DNA of 64,000 nucleotides from Desulfococcaceae bacterium HSG9. Lineage in GTDB: Bacteria > Desulfobacterota > Desulfobacteria > Desulfobacterales > JAUCGF01. Location: positions 1-64,000 of the forward strand of contig JAUCGF010000084.1 of assembly GCA_030378005.1 (NCBI GenBank). The letters run 5' to 3'. The translations under genes and the position numbers were made by a program. How positions within the stretch are numbered: the stretch's first letter is position 1; every line of letters begins with the position of its first letter. Below, in pieces: positions 45,535-54,519 of the stretch. Under the pieces are notes generated by a model. That model was given only the letters and a program-made list of their open reading frames with translations, was not told the DNA's origin and searched no databases.

Positions 45535-47649
45535 ATGCTCGTTTTTTTTAATTTTAGTGATAGTTACTCAGATAGTTCATACTTGGCAATGAATTATTTT
45601 TCAAACATTTCCCAATATATCTTTGATAGCATGAGGAAAATTTCTTTTTTAGTTGCACTAATCGTAAGCAATGCATTGATGCCATCCTTTGTGTGCAGTG
45701 CAACGCGAATTGAAATTGATCCGCGAATCCAAATTTCCCATTCCTATGACGACAACATCGCTTTAGAACATGAAAATGCCAAGTCAGATCAGATCACTAC
45801 CTTATCACCGCAACTTCTGATCAGTTGGCACGCCCCTCAAACCGATCTTGAGTTTGAATATGCCCCCAGTTGGATGAGTTATCAAACCTATACGGAACGG
45901 AATTACTTACAACACAACGGAAATCTGTCATTCAAGCATCGCTTCAACAAACACACAGATTTTGACTTTCAGGATCAGGTGAACACAACTGACAATTTCC
46001 TGGATGTTCCAGTTGTTTCCAATTGGGATATTCCCGAAGCACGGGGGGTTTATTACACTAATAACACAACGGCGCAAATGAACCACCGGTTCGGTCAGAA
46101 AAATAGCATCAATGCGGGCTATAACTACAGAGTTTTGATAAATAAGGATGTATCCTTACTTTCCGCAAAAACCACCGCTCCGGACGACACTGTGCGACAC
46201 GGACCTTTTGCTAAACTGAATTATCAATTTAATATCCAAAACAGCTTGGTATTGGAATATAGTTATGTTCGTAATCTTCATAAACGATCGGATGCGGTCA
46301 TATCAAACAGGGCGTTTGACACCGCTTCAGATGACACTGAAGATGATAGTGAAAAGGATGGCATATCAGATGATGATGAAGAACCAGAGCAAGAGGATGC
46401 CTCTGCAATGGATAATATTGTCATCGACCGTGATATCTTTAATGATGATGAAGTGTCAGAGCAAGAGGATGCCTCTGCAATGGATAATATTGTCATCGAC
46501 CGTGATATCTTTAATGATAATGCCTCAAACCAAGAGGATACCACGGTATCAGATGAAGAAAATACTGATAAAGAACTGATAGTGAATAACGATGCCTCAG
46601 GCCAAGAGGATGACACGGTATCAGATGAAGAAAATACTGATAAAGAACTGATAGTGAATGATGATGCCTCAGACCAAGAAGATGGCACGGCATCAGATAA
46701 AGAGAATGCCGATGCTGATGATGAAGATGCCGCGTCGGAAACGGCGGATGAGGTTGCATCTGATAAGGATTTTGATGATCAAACCCTGACAATCGGATAT
46801 ATCTATCGTTTTGATCGCCACATTGAAAGCAATATCAAACAGCGTATTTTCATCCATCGCATGGTGGTATCCGACCGGAGTTCAGAAGATTATCAAGTAT
46901 ATGACACGACTGTAGGGCTGGATTACACATTTTCCCGACACACCAAATTTTCTCTGGAAGCGGGATATTCCAGACAGCAAGGCGATTCCTCGCATACTTC
47001 GGAAGGAATGCTTTTTAATAGTTCTATCAACCATCAGCGCAAACATGGCAGTATGTCGCTCGCCGTCCAAAACGGATGGGATGCGGAGAGCCCTCAGGAA
47101 TATTCGCTTGAAGAAGACACGAATGAATTTACACGGTATTGGGGTATAGAGGGAAATATCAATTATCAACCATGGCAAAATGTGGAGACGCGTGCAGGAT
47201 CGTTTTACAGAGCGGATAGCCCTCAAGAATCTTCGTTTGAAGAAGACACGGATGAATTTACACGGTATTGGGGCATAGAGGGAAATATCAATTATCAACC
47301 ATGGCAAAATGTGGAGACGCGTGCAGGATTGTTTTACAGAAATGACACTGGCAGTTCATCGACCTCAAGCGAAACCTGGCAGGCGAACTGTGGTGCGGAT
47401 ATTGGCATTGCTACTTGGATGGCGCTTTCATTAAATTATAATCACCAGTTTCGCATTGAGGAGCAGGAGGATCAAACTATTGACGGCGATTGTACATTGA
47501 ACATCAATGCCCTGCCTTGGTTGGTCGTAGGATTAAACTACCAATATAGTAGTAGCATCAGCGATATCCCTGAAAATCAGTATGTGGATAACCGCTTCAC
47601 ACTCAATCTTTCCGCGGCACGCACACAGCCCTATTTTTGGAATTTCTAA
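45535..47649 (+). CDS. Outer-membrane barrel protein with acidic repeats, exopolysaccharide-linked
   Basis: A large beta-barrel protein (704 residues if started at 45535). A signal peptide begins at the internal ATG 45631 (MRKISFLVALIVSNALMPS), while 45535 has the better ribosome binding site (AGAGG); the true start is unresolved. Strands with alternating aromatic residues fill the rest, and it ends in WNF, as barrel proteins do. It follows the SLBB export gene by 27 bases, as EpsL-like barrels do in exopolysaccharide clusters. Residues about 262-410 are an acidic D/E/S-rich insert built from 24-residue repeats, probably an extracellular loop. A 43-residue unit is duplicated near the C-terminus. 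Confidence 0.8.
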   Translation: MLVFFNFSDSYSDSSYLAMNYFSNISQYIFDSMRKISFLVALIVSNALMPSFVCSATRIEIDPRIQISHSYDDNIALEHENAKSDQITTLSPQLLISWHAPQTDLEFEYAPSWMSYQTYTERNYLQHNGNLSFKHRFNKHTDFDFQDQVNTTDNFLDVPVVSNWDIPEARGVYYTNNTTAQMNHRFGQKNSINAGYNYRVLINKDVSLLSAKTTAPDDTVRHGPFAKLNYQFNIQNSLVLEYSYVRNLHKRSDAVISNRAFDTASDDTEDDSEKDGISDDDEEPEQEDASAMDNIVIDRDIFNDDEVSEQEDASAMDNIVIDRDIFNDNASNQEDTTVSDEENTDKELIVNNDASGQEDDTVSDEENTDKELIVNDDASDQEDGTASDKENADADDEDAASETADEVASDKDFDDQTLTIGYIYRFDRHIESNIKQRIFIHRMVVSDRSSEDYQVYDTTVGLDYTFSRHTKFSLEAGYSRQQGDSSHTSEGMLFNSSINHQRKHGSMSLAVQNGWDAESPQEYSLEEDTNEFTRYWGIEGNINYQPWQNVETRAGSFYRADSPQESSFEEDTDEFTRYWGIEGNINYQPWQNVETRAGLFYRNDTGSSSTSSETWQANCGADIGIATWMALSLNYNHQFRIEEQEDQTIDGDCTLNINALPWLVVGLNYQYSSSISDIPENQYVDNRFTLNLSAARTQPYFWNF
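46385..46690 (+). repeat. 72-bp tandem repeats coding an acidic loop
   Basis: A 62-base stretch at 46385-46446 recurs exactly at 46457-46518, at a period of 72 bases. A related unit starting GCCTCA recurs at 46522, 46594 and 46666, also at 72 bases. Both encode 24-residue units rich in Asp, Glu and Ser inside the outer-membrane barrel gene. Near identity at the DNA level points to recent slippage or recombination. Confidence 0.92.
47083..47340 (+). repeat. 129-bp direct duplication in the barrel gene
   Basis: Copy 1 (47083-47211) and copy 2 (47212-47340) are nearly identical and encode two 43-residue units, each ending in WQNVETRAG-FYR. Each unit is long enough for a beta-hairpin, so the duplication probably added a strand pair to the barrel. 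Confidence 0.92.
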
Positions 47650-47684
47650 TCTGTTACACTTCATACGAATGGCTGATTTTTTAT

Positions 47685-48791
47685 CTAAATCTTAGGAAGA
47701 CGCGCCAACACCGGAAGCCCGACAGCACTGGTGATGTCACTTTCATCACGAATAAGGTTTTTAAGAATATCCACGCCGACTGCGATGCCAATCCCCATAA
47801 ACAAACCCGATAACGCGAGGGCTAGCTGGAATATACGAAGTTTGCTTTTTGACGGCCGGATGGGCGTTTCAGGCGGATTTAGGATTTTGACATTTTCGAC
47901 AATACCTTCGGCCTTTAATTGGGTGTCAATCAATTTCTGATCAAGCATCAGAAAACGTTCTTTGGCCATTTGCACATTACTTTCCAACTGTTCCAATTTT
48001 AATTGAATGTCCATATTGGAAATAAGGCTGACTTCTGCGGGAATTTCATTTTCCTTTTTAAATTTGATGAGCTCATCCGTTTGGGTGCGGAAATCTTGGT
48101 GAGTCCTTCTCCGTCGCTCTCTTAAAAAATTGATCTTGTTGTTGATTTCCTTTTTATTGTCTTCCATATTGGATGCTTTCCAAATCTCAATATAGCTGTT
48201 TACCAGATCGGAGGCGACTTCATTTTTAAAACTATTTGATGTAATCCAGACCATCGCTGTACGCGTTTGTTGTCTGATAGAAACTCTTTTTTTGATTTGC
48301 TGTATCTGGTTTTTTCGAATCATATCCTCAGTCGGCGGACGGATATCTCGACCAAGCAGTTTTTTAATTTTATTAATTCTATTTTTACCAATTTTTTGCT
48401 TCACAAATGTCACAATTCGATTTACAATTTGAACGGGCGGTGAAAGCGGATTTTCCAAATCCGCTTTAGCATCATCGGACAGCATGGTCAACACTTGGCT
48501 GACAAATGAATTGCTTTGGAGCAGTTCGACCTCCTTAATAAGATAAGCGGGCGGAGCGGGTAGCGGCTCAATTTTATCACCAGTGGGGGAAACTTGCGAG
48601 TAAGGACGAAAGAGTTGCAGCATACCTTCACTATCGTATGTCGGTTTGATGAGAAAACCTAACGGAAGGGCGATCATAAAAGTTGTCAGAAATAATATGC
48701 ACACTAACCATTTTCGTTCTAAGATTGGTACCACAAATTTAAAGAAATATTTGGCGATATCCAATTTCGTTTTTTCAGCATCATCCCCCAT
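47685..48791 (-). CDS. Wzz/GNVR chain-length determinant protein
   Basis: A 368-residue inner-membrane protein with two transmembrane segments: near residue 30 (WLVCILFLTTFMIALPLGF) and near 330 (LALALSGLFMGIGIAVGV). A long coiled-coil periplasmic region between them contains the Wzz domain start (PTYDSEGMLQLF) and the pre-TM2 proline motif NPPETPIRPSKSK. It sets polymer length and links the outer-membrane exporter to the cytoplasmic kinase. The kinase domain that is often fused at the C-terminus is absent; a kinase-like protein is encoded by the next gene upstream. Confidence 0.88.
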   Translation of the reverse strand: MGDDAEKTKLDIAKYFFKFVVPILERKWLVCILFLTTFMIALPLGFLIKPTYDSEGMLQLFRPYSQVSPTGDKIEPLPAPPAYLIKEVELLQSNSFVSQVLTMLSDDAKADLENPLSPPVQIVNRIVTFVKQKIGKNRINKIKKLLGRDIRPPTEDMIRKNQIQQIKKRVSIRQQTRTAMVWITSNSFKNEVASDLVNSYIEIWKASNMEDNKKEINNKINFLRERRRRTHQDFRTQTDELIKFKKENEIPAEVSLISNMDIQLKLEQLESNVQMAKERFLMLDQKLIDTQLKAEGIVENVKILNPPETPIRPSKSKLRIFQLALALSGLFMGIGIAVGVDILKNLIRDESDITSAVGLPVLARLPKI

Positions 48792-48817
48792 ATTCCCTCA
48801 CCTCCCAGTTCAAATTT

Positions 48818-50194
48818 TTAGATTTTTAGAAAACGACACAATAATCGGGGTATCGATTTTGCTTTAAATTGCTGATTATAAACAATCCCGTGAATCTTGC
48901 CGCCACTATTTTTGATCGTATCAACAGTAGCGACCAATTCTGATTTTTTAGTTATTTTATCCTGAACCACGACAATCACAATATCGCTGATCAGGCCCAA
49001 AAATGCCGGGTCAATATTTTGTCTATTATGAACCAACACAGGAGAAGTATCAAAAATAATCAGATCGTATTCATCTTTCATTTCAACTAACATCTCTCTG
49101 GTTTTGGAGTGTTTGAGTGCGAAAGAAAGCTGAATATCCTGGCTGCCGGCAGTTAATATTTTAAGGCTGCCAAAACTTGTATTTTTAATAGCGTCCTTCC
49201 AGTATAGTGATCCTGAAGAAACCTCAGTAAAACCGTTCTCCAATTGAAGTCCGAAAGGGCGGTGCAATTCAGGATTACGCATGTTAAGGTCTGCCAAAAG
49301 GACCCGAATTTCGCTGAAAGACGCCGCACTGAAACCTAACATAAAGGCTAAAAAAGTGCATCCGGAATGATCATGAGGGCTGGTAACCATCACTATATTT
49401 TGATTATCTTTTTGCATCTCCGCCAAGAGTTTTTCTTTTAGTCGATGCACCTCGACATAGTCAAAAGCTTTAGGCCACCAATCATTAGAAGTCGGGTCAT
49501 TTATTTTTACGAGTCGATTTTCCGAGGGAACATCTTCAGAAGGCGTCAGTTCCCAGTTTTTGGGCGATTTAACTGACAAACCCGACATATCTATATCTTC
49601 AAGCAGGTTGTCACTTTTAGGCCTCATTTCGGCGGCAGCTATTGCGGAGGGTTTACTGTCAATTCCTTTCAGCGGATCAAAATCAGCATGTAAACCGGAG
49701 AGCGTCTTATTCGACTTTGTTGCAGTCTTGCGGTCATTGACATCGGGAATCACTGAATCCATTCGTCCGATGCCCTTCAGCGGATCAAAATGCACTTGGG
49801 GCTTGACATTGGCTACGTCTTTTGGCGGATTATCTGTTTTACGCTTTTTCAGCCTCTTACGTCTTGCTTGGTGCTTTTGCGTTTTGGCATTCGTAAGTTT
49901 GTCAGGATACGCATCGGATTGGCGTTTGATAACCTGTTTTCGCTTTGGGGTATGAGGGGGGGACGCATTCAGATCAATTCCTTCAAACGGATCAAAATCA
50001 ATTGCCTTAGGAATTGACTTAAACAGATCATCAGACGAAACATCCGTAGTCACTCCTGATGGTGCGACTGTCATATCCGGGTCAGAAGGTTTCTTCTTCC
50101 CCTTTAACTTTATACCCTTCAGCTTTGCTTTCCATGAAGATGATTGCTTCGGCGATTTTTCAGGGCGCTTATTCTTTGTGTGTTCGGCGGACAA
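48818..50194 (-). CDS. BY-kinase-like (CpsD/CapB) ATPase with degenerate P-loop
   Basis: About 458 residues. The N-terminal half is low-complexity and basic, with three copies of an FDP(L/F)xGI element (FDPFEGIDL, FDPLKGIGR, FDPLKGIDS). The C-terminal half is a P-loop ATPase of the tyrosine-kinase/MinD class. Walker A reads TSPHDHSGCTFLA where SSxxxEGKST is usual: the catalytic Lys is replaced by Cys. Walker A' is VLLADLNMRNPEL and Walker B LIIFDTSPVLVHN. No C-terminal Tyr cluster is present. It may be a regulatory pseudo-kinase for the Wzz protein encoded next. The start is uncertain: TTG 50194 has AGGAGA nine bases before it, TTG 50203 does not. Confidence 0.82.
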   Translation of the reverse strand: MSAEHTKNKRPEKSPKQSSSWKAKLKGIKLKGKKKPSDPDMTVAPSGVTTDVSSDDLFKSIPKAIDFDPFEGIDLNASPPHTPKRKQVIKRQSDAYPDKLTNAKTQKHQARRKRLKKRKTDNPPKDVANVKPQVHFDPLKGIGRMDSVIPDVNDRKTATKSNKTLSGLHADFDPLKGIDSKPSAIAAAEMRPKSDNLLEDIDMSGLSVKSPKNWELTPSEDVPSENRLVKINDPTSNDWWPKAFDYVEVHRLKEKLLAEMQKDNQNIVMVTSPHDHSGCTFLAFMLGFSAASFSEIRVLLADLNMRNPELHRPFGLQLENGFTEVSSGSLYWKDAIKNTSFGSLKILTAGSQDIQLSFALKHSKTREMLVEMKDEYDLIIFDTSPVLVHNRQNIDPAFLGLISDIVIVVVQDKITKKSELVATVDTIKNSGGKIHGIVYNQQFKAKSIPRLLCRFLKI

Positions 50195-50975
50195 TGGTCG
50201 CAATCTCCTCGGTTAAAGCGCTGTAATCCAGTGCGCCGGCGGCGGAGGCATTAAATTCAATTACAGTTTTACGTTTCATGTGTCCTTTATCAATATCGGT
50301 GTCAAGACGAATACTGGTATTAAAAACATGAATCCCGCGTTGAGAAAAAAATGTCATTATTTTTTGACGATTTTTGACATAAATTTCTTCCCTGCTGTCA
50401 AATTTGGTTAAAACCACACCAAGAAGTCTGAGTTTTTCATTTTGAGCTCGAATATTCTGCAATAAGTTTAAATAAATTGCCAGACCGTCAAGTGCGAATT
50501 GATCACCCGTAGGAATCGGAATCAGGGCATAATCAGACACCATCAAAGCATTATTCACCATAGCGCCTATATTTGGAGGGGTGTCAATTAAAATATAGTC
50601 GTAATTTCGCAATCCTTTATCTTTACGCATGACTCTTGAAAAACCCAAAAAAGAGTCCGGGGTGCTTGCCACAGACCTTTCCCATAGCATACAACGAATA
50701 TTATTTGGAATAACATCCACATTATCACTGTGGGTTCTACAGGCATTGGGCGAAAGGAGCCCTTTGTCCGGTGGGGCTTCAAGCGCTTTAACCAGACTGA
50801 AACGTTCACGCAGATGAATTTCACGTAAAAAAACAGATGTGCAGTTTCCTTGAGGGTCCGCATCAATAACAAGAACACGATTACCGCGACGCCCTAAAGC
50901 ATCTGCAATATTGGCAGTAGTGGTCGTCTTGCCAACCCCGCCTTTTTGGTTTCCCATGGTAATGATTTTAGGCAT
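50169..50975 (-). CDS. ParA/MinD-type ATPase linked to polysaccharide genes
   Basis: A 268-residue ATPase with an intact deviant Walker A (MGNQKGGVGKTTTTANIADA), A' motif (VLVIDADPQGNCTSVF) and Walker B (YILIDTPPNIGA). The C-terminus has the conserved RLDTDIDKGHMKRKTVIEF region that many ParA proteins use near the nucleotide. It overlaps the degenerate kinase gene by 26 bases or more, so the two are translationally coupled. No ParB is present. Being paired with an ATPase that lost its P-loop Lys, it may supply the ATP switch for the complex or place the exporter in the cell. Confidence 0.88.
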   Translation of the reverse strand: MPKIITMGNQKGGVGKTTTTANIADALGRRGNRVLVIDADPQGNCTSVFLREIHLRERFSLVKALEAPPDKGLLSPNACRTHSDNVDVIPNNIRCMLWERSVASTPDSFLGFSRVMRKDKGLRNYDYILIDTPPNIGAMVNNALMVSDYALIPIPTGDQFALDGLAIYLNLLQNIRAQNEKLRLLGVVLTKFDSREEIYVKNRQKIMTFFSQRGIHVFNTSIRLDTDIDKGHMKRKTVIEFNASAAGALDYSALTEEIATIVRRTHKE

Positions 50976-51277
50976 TTAGTTGTCTCCGCTTGGTTCAGAT
51001 AAAATATTTTGTATCCCGTCCTTTTCGTATGGCACAATACAGAGGATATTTTTTAAATATCCAAAACTGATATTAACAATCAATATAACATGCAACAAGG
51101 AAAATCAAGAATAGATGTGAACAGAATTGTCAGTGGGTGTCTGAGGAGATATAACTTTAAGGGTATGCTGGCAATTTTGCCTTTTATATTGATAATATCT
51201 GGAACAATAGCATTGAATTTTAGAATGGCTGAAGGCCGGCATCGTTTCGAATGGGGAAATTATTTCATCCCCAATCT
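50976..51277. other. Spacer upstream of the ParA-like gene
   Basis: About 302 bases between the ParA-like gene's 5' end and the J-domain gene's 3' end. An open frame at 51090-51317 on plus has one hydrophobic stretch but no ribosome binding site and runs into the J-domain gene, so I do not call it. Otherwise nothing is seen apart from presumed promoter sequence for the minus-strand ParA-like gene. Confidence 0.5.
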
Positions 51278-52111
51278 CTATTTACCTGTGACGGACATAA
51301 AATTTTTTAATTTTTGAAGAAAAGATTTTTTAATCTGAATTTTCAGATACAGATCACCCGCATTACCCGTGCCTTTACCCGGGGACCCCATTTTGGCGAG
51401 GCGTATCCGCTGGCCTTCTCTGATACCCGGTGGAATATTAACCACTAATTTTTTTGATCCTTTTTTAGACAAATAGGCGTACGGACCGCCTTGCAACGCC
51501 AAGTCAGGATTGAGTTCAATCGTATCTTCGATATCAGTGCCATCTTGAGCTGATTGCATACCGCTTATTTTTTTTGATACATATTGGGATAGTTTACTGG
51601 CTGGATTTGGCATATCAAAAAGTTTCCTATCAGAAGTATCCTGATTTGATGAATCGGGGTTTAACGAACCGGAAAAAAAGAACCCTTCCACAGACCCGAA
51701 TCCTAAAGGCCCTCGCTTTTTAATTTTAACGGTACGGCTATTCTGGTTAGCATAATCGCCAAATATCTCGTCGAAGCCTCTGAACCCAAAGGCTCGGGTC
51801 ATCTCTTCAAAGATATTATGAACATCCGAATCTTTAAAAATGTCACGTTCGGAATAGGTGCTTCTGAACTGGCTGTGGGCCGAAGAACCGAATTGCTGGC
51901 GCATAATATCATATTCACGTTTTTTTTCAGGATTGGACAACACCGCGTAGGCTTCGTTCACGGCCTTCATTTTTTCGGCATTGGCGGGATTTTCCTTATT
52001 GCGATCCGGATGATATTTAAAAGCCAGATCACGGTAAGCCAGTTTAATTTGCTTTGGGGCGGCATTCTTTTTAATGCCCAGTGTTTGGTAATAATCCTTG
52101 GGTCGCGCCAT
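51278..52111 (-). CDS. J-domain co-chaperone, CbpA/DnaJ-like without zinc domain
   Basis: A 277-residue protein. The J domain is at residues 5-70 ([20 protein letters not shown], then the HPD of [11 protein letters not shown]). A Gly/Phe-rich middle follows ([14 protein letters not shown]), then a C-terminal domain ending in [17 protein letters not shown] and GDLYLKIQI, typical of DnaJ C-terminal domains. The Cys-rich zinc domain is absent, as in CbpA. It would stimulate DnaK. The ATG at 52111 is preferred to TTG 52114. The gene follows the DHH phosphoesterase gene on the same strand. Confidence 0.9.
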   Translation of the reverse strand: MARPKDYYQTLGIKKNAAPKQIKLAYRDLAFKYHPDRNKENPANAEKMKAVNEAYAVLSNPEKKREYDIMRQQFGSSAHSQFRSTYSERDIFKDSDVHNIFEEMTRAFGFRGFDEIFGDYANQNSRTVKIKKRGPLGFGSVEGFFFSGSLNPDSSNQDTSDRKLFDMPNPASKLSQYVSKKISGMQSAQDGTDIEDTIELNPDLALQGGPYAYLSKKGSKKLVVNIPPGIREGQRIRLAKMGSPGKGTGNAGDLYLKIQIKKSFLQKLKNFMSVTGK

Positions 52112-52151
52112 CAATGGTTTCCTAGTTCAATTAGCTTAATCAGTTCAATAT

Positions 52152-53111
52152 TCAAACTGTGTATGTTTTTTCAAATGCTTTGCAAAAATCATTAAAGTTG
52201 TCCGCAGGCAACGCATTCACGCCGGCTGCTCCTGCACGGCCTCCGCCTGTGGGAAAAGCACGGCATAACGTGTCCGCACCGGTTTTGTTATTCAATGGCG
52301 CGCGTACACTGATGCGTTCGGTCCCGTCGGTATTTGAGACAACAAGTGCATGGGCCTTAGACGGTTTTTCATGCGTTTTTGCGTTGATGAATACACCTGA
52401 TACACGTCGCGCCCAGGATTCGGAGGGCAATCTGAAAAGACGAACAGTATCCGTTTCCAGCAGTGCTGAAATCTCTGCGGCTTGATCCATGTCACTGCCA
52501 AAACCGCGTTTTAGTTGCTCAAGCTCTTGGGATTGGTGATAAAAATCAAAGGGACTTTCAAACGGTCGAATCGCTTCATAGAGAACCTGGGGTGGAAAAT
52601 GCAAATCATCTACGGACGCACCATAACCGTTATAATTAAGCAATTCGCCCAATTCTTTTAATTGGTTGATTTCTACGGTCGATAAGGAAAGGGACTTCGC
52701 TTTTTCAAGTGCTTTTTGATTTAAATTGTCACCGAAAGCACCGACTACAGCCCATAAACGGTATTTACCATTGATTAGCTGATCAACTATCAATGATGTG
52801 CAGGTTTCCGGATGCGGGTCAATATGAGTTTCCAGATTACAATTGTGCGGAATGTCGCCGGCGAAATGATGATCTACGTAAAAAACACGGCATTGATTGT
52901 CTAAAAGGACTAAAAGGCCCGCCCTGTTGCTATCCAGCGAAACATCCAGAACAGTAACTTCCGCATGTTTCATGTCTGCCAGACGTGATAGCAACCGAAT
53001 ATCACGCTTTACACCGGTGATTAATTGGGCGGGGCGCGGTTCTGCCATTCTGAGTTGATGCAGTGCGCAAATACCATCGGCATCACCGTTGAAAACATCA
53101 ATATATTTCAA
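52152..53111 (-). CDS. DHH family phosphoesterase
   Basis: A 319-residue phosphoesterase. The N-terminal motif is VFNGDADGICALHQL (DxDG type), followed by VTVLDVSLD and the DHH motif FYVDHHFAGD. The C-terminal DHHA1-like part has GGGRAGAAGVNALP. Members include oligoribonuclease-like NrnA, cyclic-di-AMP phosphodiesterases and exopolyphosphatase-like enzymes. This one lacks extra sensory domains, so the substrate cannot be fixed. It starts six bases after the DUF4178 gene, as part of the stress operon read on minus. Confidence 0.87.
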   Translation of the reverse strand: MKYIDVFNGDADGICALHQLRMAEPRPAQLITGVKRDIRLLSRLADMKHAEVTVLDVSLDSNRAGLLVLLDNQCRVFYVDHHFAGDIPHNCNLETHIDPHPETCTSLIVDQLINGKYRLWAVVGAFGDNLNQKALEKAKSLSLSTVEINQLKELGELLNYNGYGASVDDLHFPPQVLYEAIRPFESPFDFYHQSQELEQLKRGFGSDMDQAAEISALLETDTVRLFRLPSESWARRVSGVFINAKTHEKPSKAHALVVSNTDGTERISVRAPLNNKTGADTLCRAFPTGGGRAGAAGVNALPADNFNDFCKAFEKTYTV

Positions 53112-53117
53112 AATTGT

Positions 53118-53663
53118 CTAATTCCTGGGAAGAATATTATCAAACTGGTACTCCTGCACCGGAAAACCGACCGAAGCCTCGAATTCCCGTTCGCCCCATT
53201 GTTCAATAGATAGAAAGGCGTTACCATCATCATCTTCATAGTCCCAAGTTAAAACTTCGGCACCTTCTCCCTGGCATGATTTCATAAAATAACCTCCGGA
53301 GGTTTCCTCCAGATAATACACTGTGCCTTCATAAACAATTTCATCAGGGGCATCTTCGGTTTCGAGAATATGCTGTCTCACTTTAGGCCCAAGCCTGCTA
53401 AAAGCGATTTTGCGGTTCAAGCTCCAATATGCTTCATCATCATCTTCCAATTCAAGATAAAGAACTTCATCAAAGCTGCTCAATTGCCATTCATAAGATA
53501 AATTGCCATCTCCCCAATCGTAACAATTGTAAGCTTTAACTTCCCAGTTTTTCATATCGTAATCGACCATATCGCCCTTTTTCATGTCAGCAAGAGTAAG
53601 GTCACCCCGGGATTCCATATCGTCTTCTTTTTTTTCCTTCTTAAAAAAATCGAACAAACCCAT
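53118..53663 (-). CDS. DUF4178 protein (phage-shock network partner)
   Basis: A 181-residue acidic protein. After a short basic/acidic start (MGLFDFFKKEKKEDD) it shows the DUF4178 pattern: MKKGDMVDYDMKNWEVKAYN, YEWQLSSFDEVLYLELEDDD, and YYLEETSGGYF. Family knowledge: DUF4178 genes co-occur with pspA, DUF350 membrane proteins, ion channels and polyamine genes in membrane stress loci. The molecular role is unknown. The gene follows pspA with a hairpin in between. Confidence 0.85.
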   Translation of the reverse strand: MGLFDFFKKEKKEDDMESRGDLTLADMKKGDMVDYDMKNWEVKAYNCYDWGDGNLSYEWQLSSFDEVLYLELEDDDEAYWSLNRKIAFSRLGPKVRQHILETEDAPDEIVYEGTVYYLEETSGGYFMKSCQGEGAEVLTWDYEDDDGNAFLSIEQWGEREFEASVGFPVQEYQFDNILPRN

Positions 53664-53684
53664 ATTGTTTTCCTTATCCGGCTT

Positions 53685-53718
53685 ACCGGATTCTCCTTAA
53701 TGAAAGGGGGAATCCGGT
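53685..53718 (-). terminator. Intercistronic hairpin between pspA and DUF4178 gene
   Basis: ACCGGATTC (53685-53693) pairs perfectly with GAATCCGGT (53710-53718), and inner bases (TCCTT with AAAGGGGG) pair further. It lies between the pspA stop and the DUF4178 ribosome binding site. With no T tract after it on the minus strand, partial termination or RNA processing that leaves more pspA message is more likely than full termination. Confidence 0.5.
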
Positions 53719-53731
53719 GAACCTAATCATT

Positions 53732-54439
53732 TCAGCCAATCCCCATTTTTTTCTTTAACTCAAGCAAAGACTGAGATGGCGCAGGCGCTGAACCGCCGGC
53801 CAGAAGCGCTTGACTTATTTCATCATCAACATTTTGGTCAGGAGTTCCTAATTCACCATAAGCGATAGCGATAGATTCATCTTCATCGACTTTGGCCTTC
53901 ATTTTTTCGAGCATCGCAATTGTTCCGGAAGAATCAATCTGGGATAATTGCTTATTGATTTTCTTGGTGGCGCTAGCTGTTTTAGACCGTGCCTTCAAGG
54001 TTGTCAGCTCGTTTTCGTATTTAGTGATGGTGGACTTAATTTTATTCACATTAGCTTGAAGCTTATTCGCCATTTGCTCATGACGAGCGGCTTCCTCACC
54101 GATACGCAACGAATCATTTGAATATTGTTCCTTTTTACCCAATGCTTCGGTTGCCAGACGTTCCGCATCAGCGGCATCTAAAGCGCCACTTTGCATTTTT
54201 TGCAAAAGCAACATGGCTTTACGTTCATAGTCAGCCGCCTGTTTCTTTTTATTATCCGCATTACGCCGCGTCCGAATAGCCATACCTTTTACTTCTGCCA
54301 AACTGCCCATAGCACCCTGCATATCTTTTCTGAGATCACGGATTCCCTGTTCGGTTAATTTGATAGGGTCTTCGAATTTATCAAGCACCGCATGTGATTC
54401 AGCCTGAGTCATTTTAAAAATACGACTAAAAAAAGACAT
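53732..54439 (-). CDS. pspA: PspA/IM30 family membrane stress protein
   Basis: A 235-residue ESCRT-III-like protein, nearly all helical coiled coil: FSRIFKMTQAESHAVLDKFE, IRDLRKDMQGAMGSLAEVKG and YERKAMLLLQKMQSG are typical of PspA. It coats and repairs the inner membrane under stress. The N-terminal amphipathic helix is shorter than usual. AGGGAGG before the ATG indicates strong translation. It lies between the YbjN-like and DUF4178 genes; there is no pspF regulator or pspBC. Confidence 0.92.
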   Translation of the reverse strand: MSFFSRIFKMTQAESHAVLDKFEDPIKLTEQGIRDLRKDMQGAMGSLAEVKGMAIRTRRNADNKKKQAADYERKAMLLLQKMQSGALDAADAERLATEALGKKEQYSNDSLRIGEEAARHEQMANKLQANVNKIKSTITKYENELTTLKARSKTASATKKINKQLSQIDSSGTIAMLEKMKAKVDEDESIAIAYGELGTPDQNVDDEISQALLAGGSAPAPSQSLLELKKKMGIG

Positions 54440-54519
54440 AAAAACCTCCCTTATTTACTATGAATTAGAATTTTCATATTTTTTCATATTAAGTTACGCA
54501 ACTGTTCGTAATAACCTTA

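Noticed and set aside
46278-46792. Ser-rich and His/Leu-rich open frames on minus opposite the barrel gene's acidic repeats
   Set aside because: They are mirror frames of the 72-bp repeats; their low complexity follows from the plus-strand Asp/Glu codons.
51090-51317. A 75-codon open frame on plus with one hydrophobic stretch
   Set aside because: It has no ribosome binding site, runs into the 3' end of the J-domain gene on the other strand, and shows no family features.
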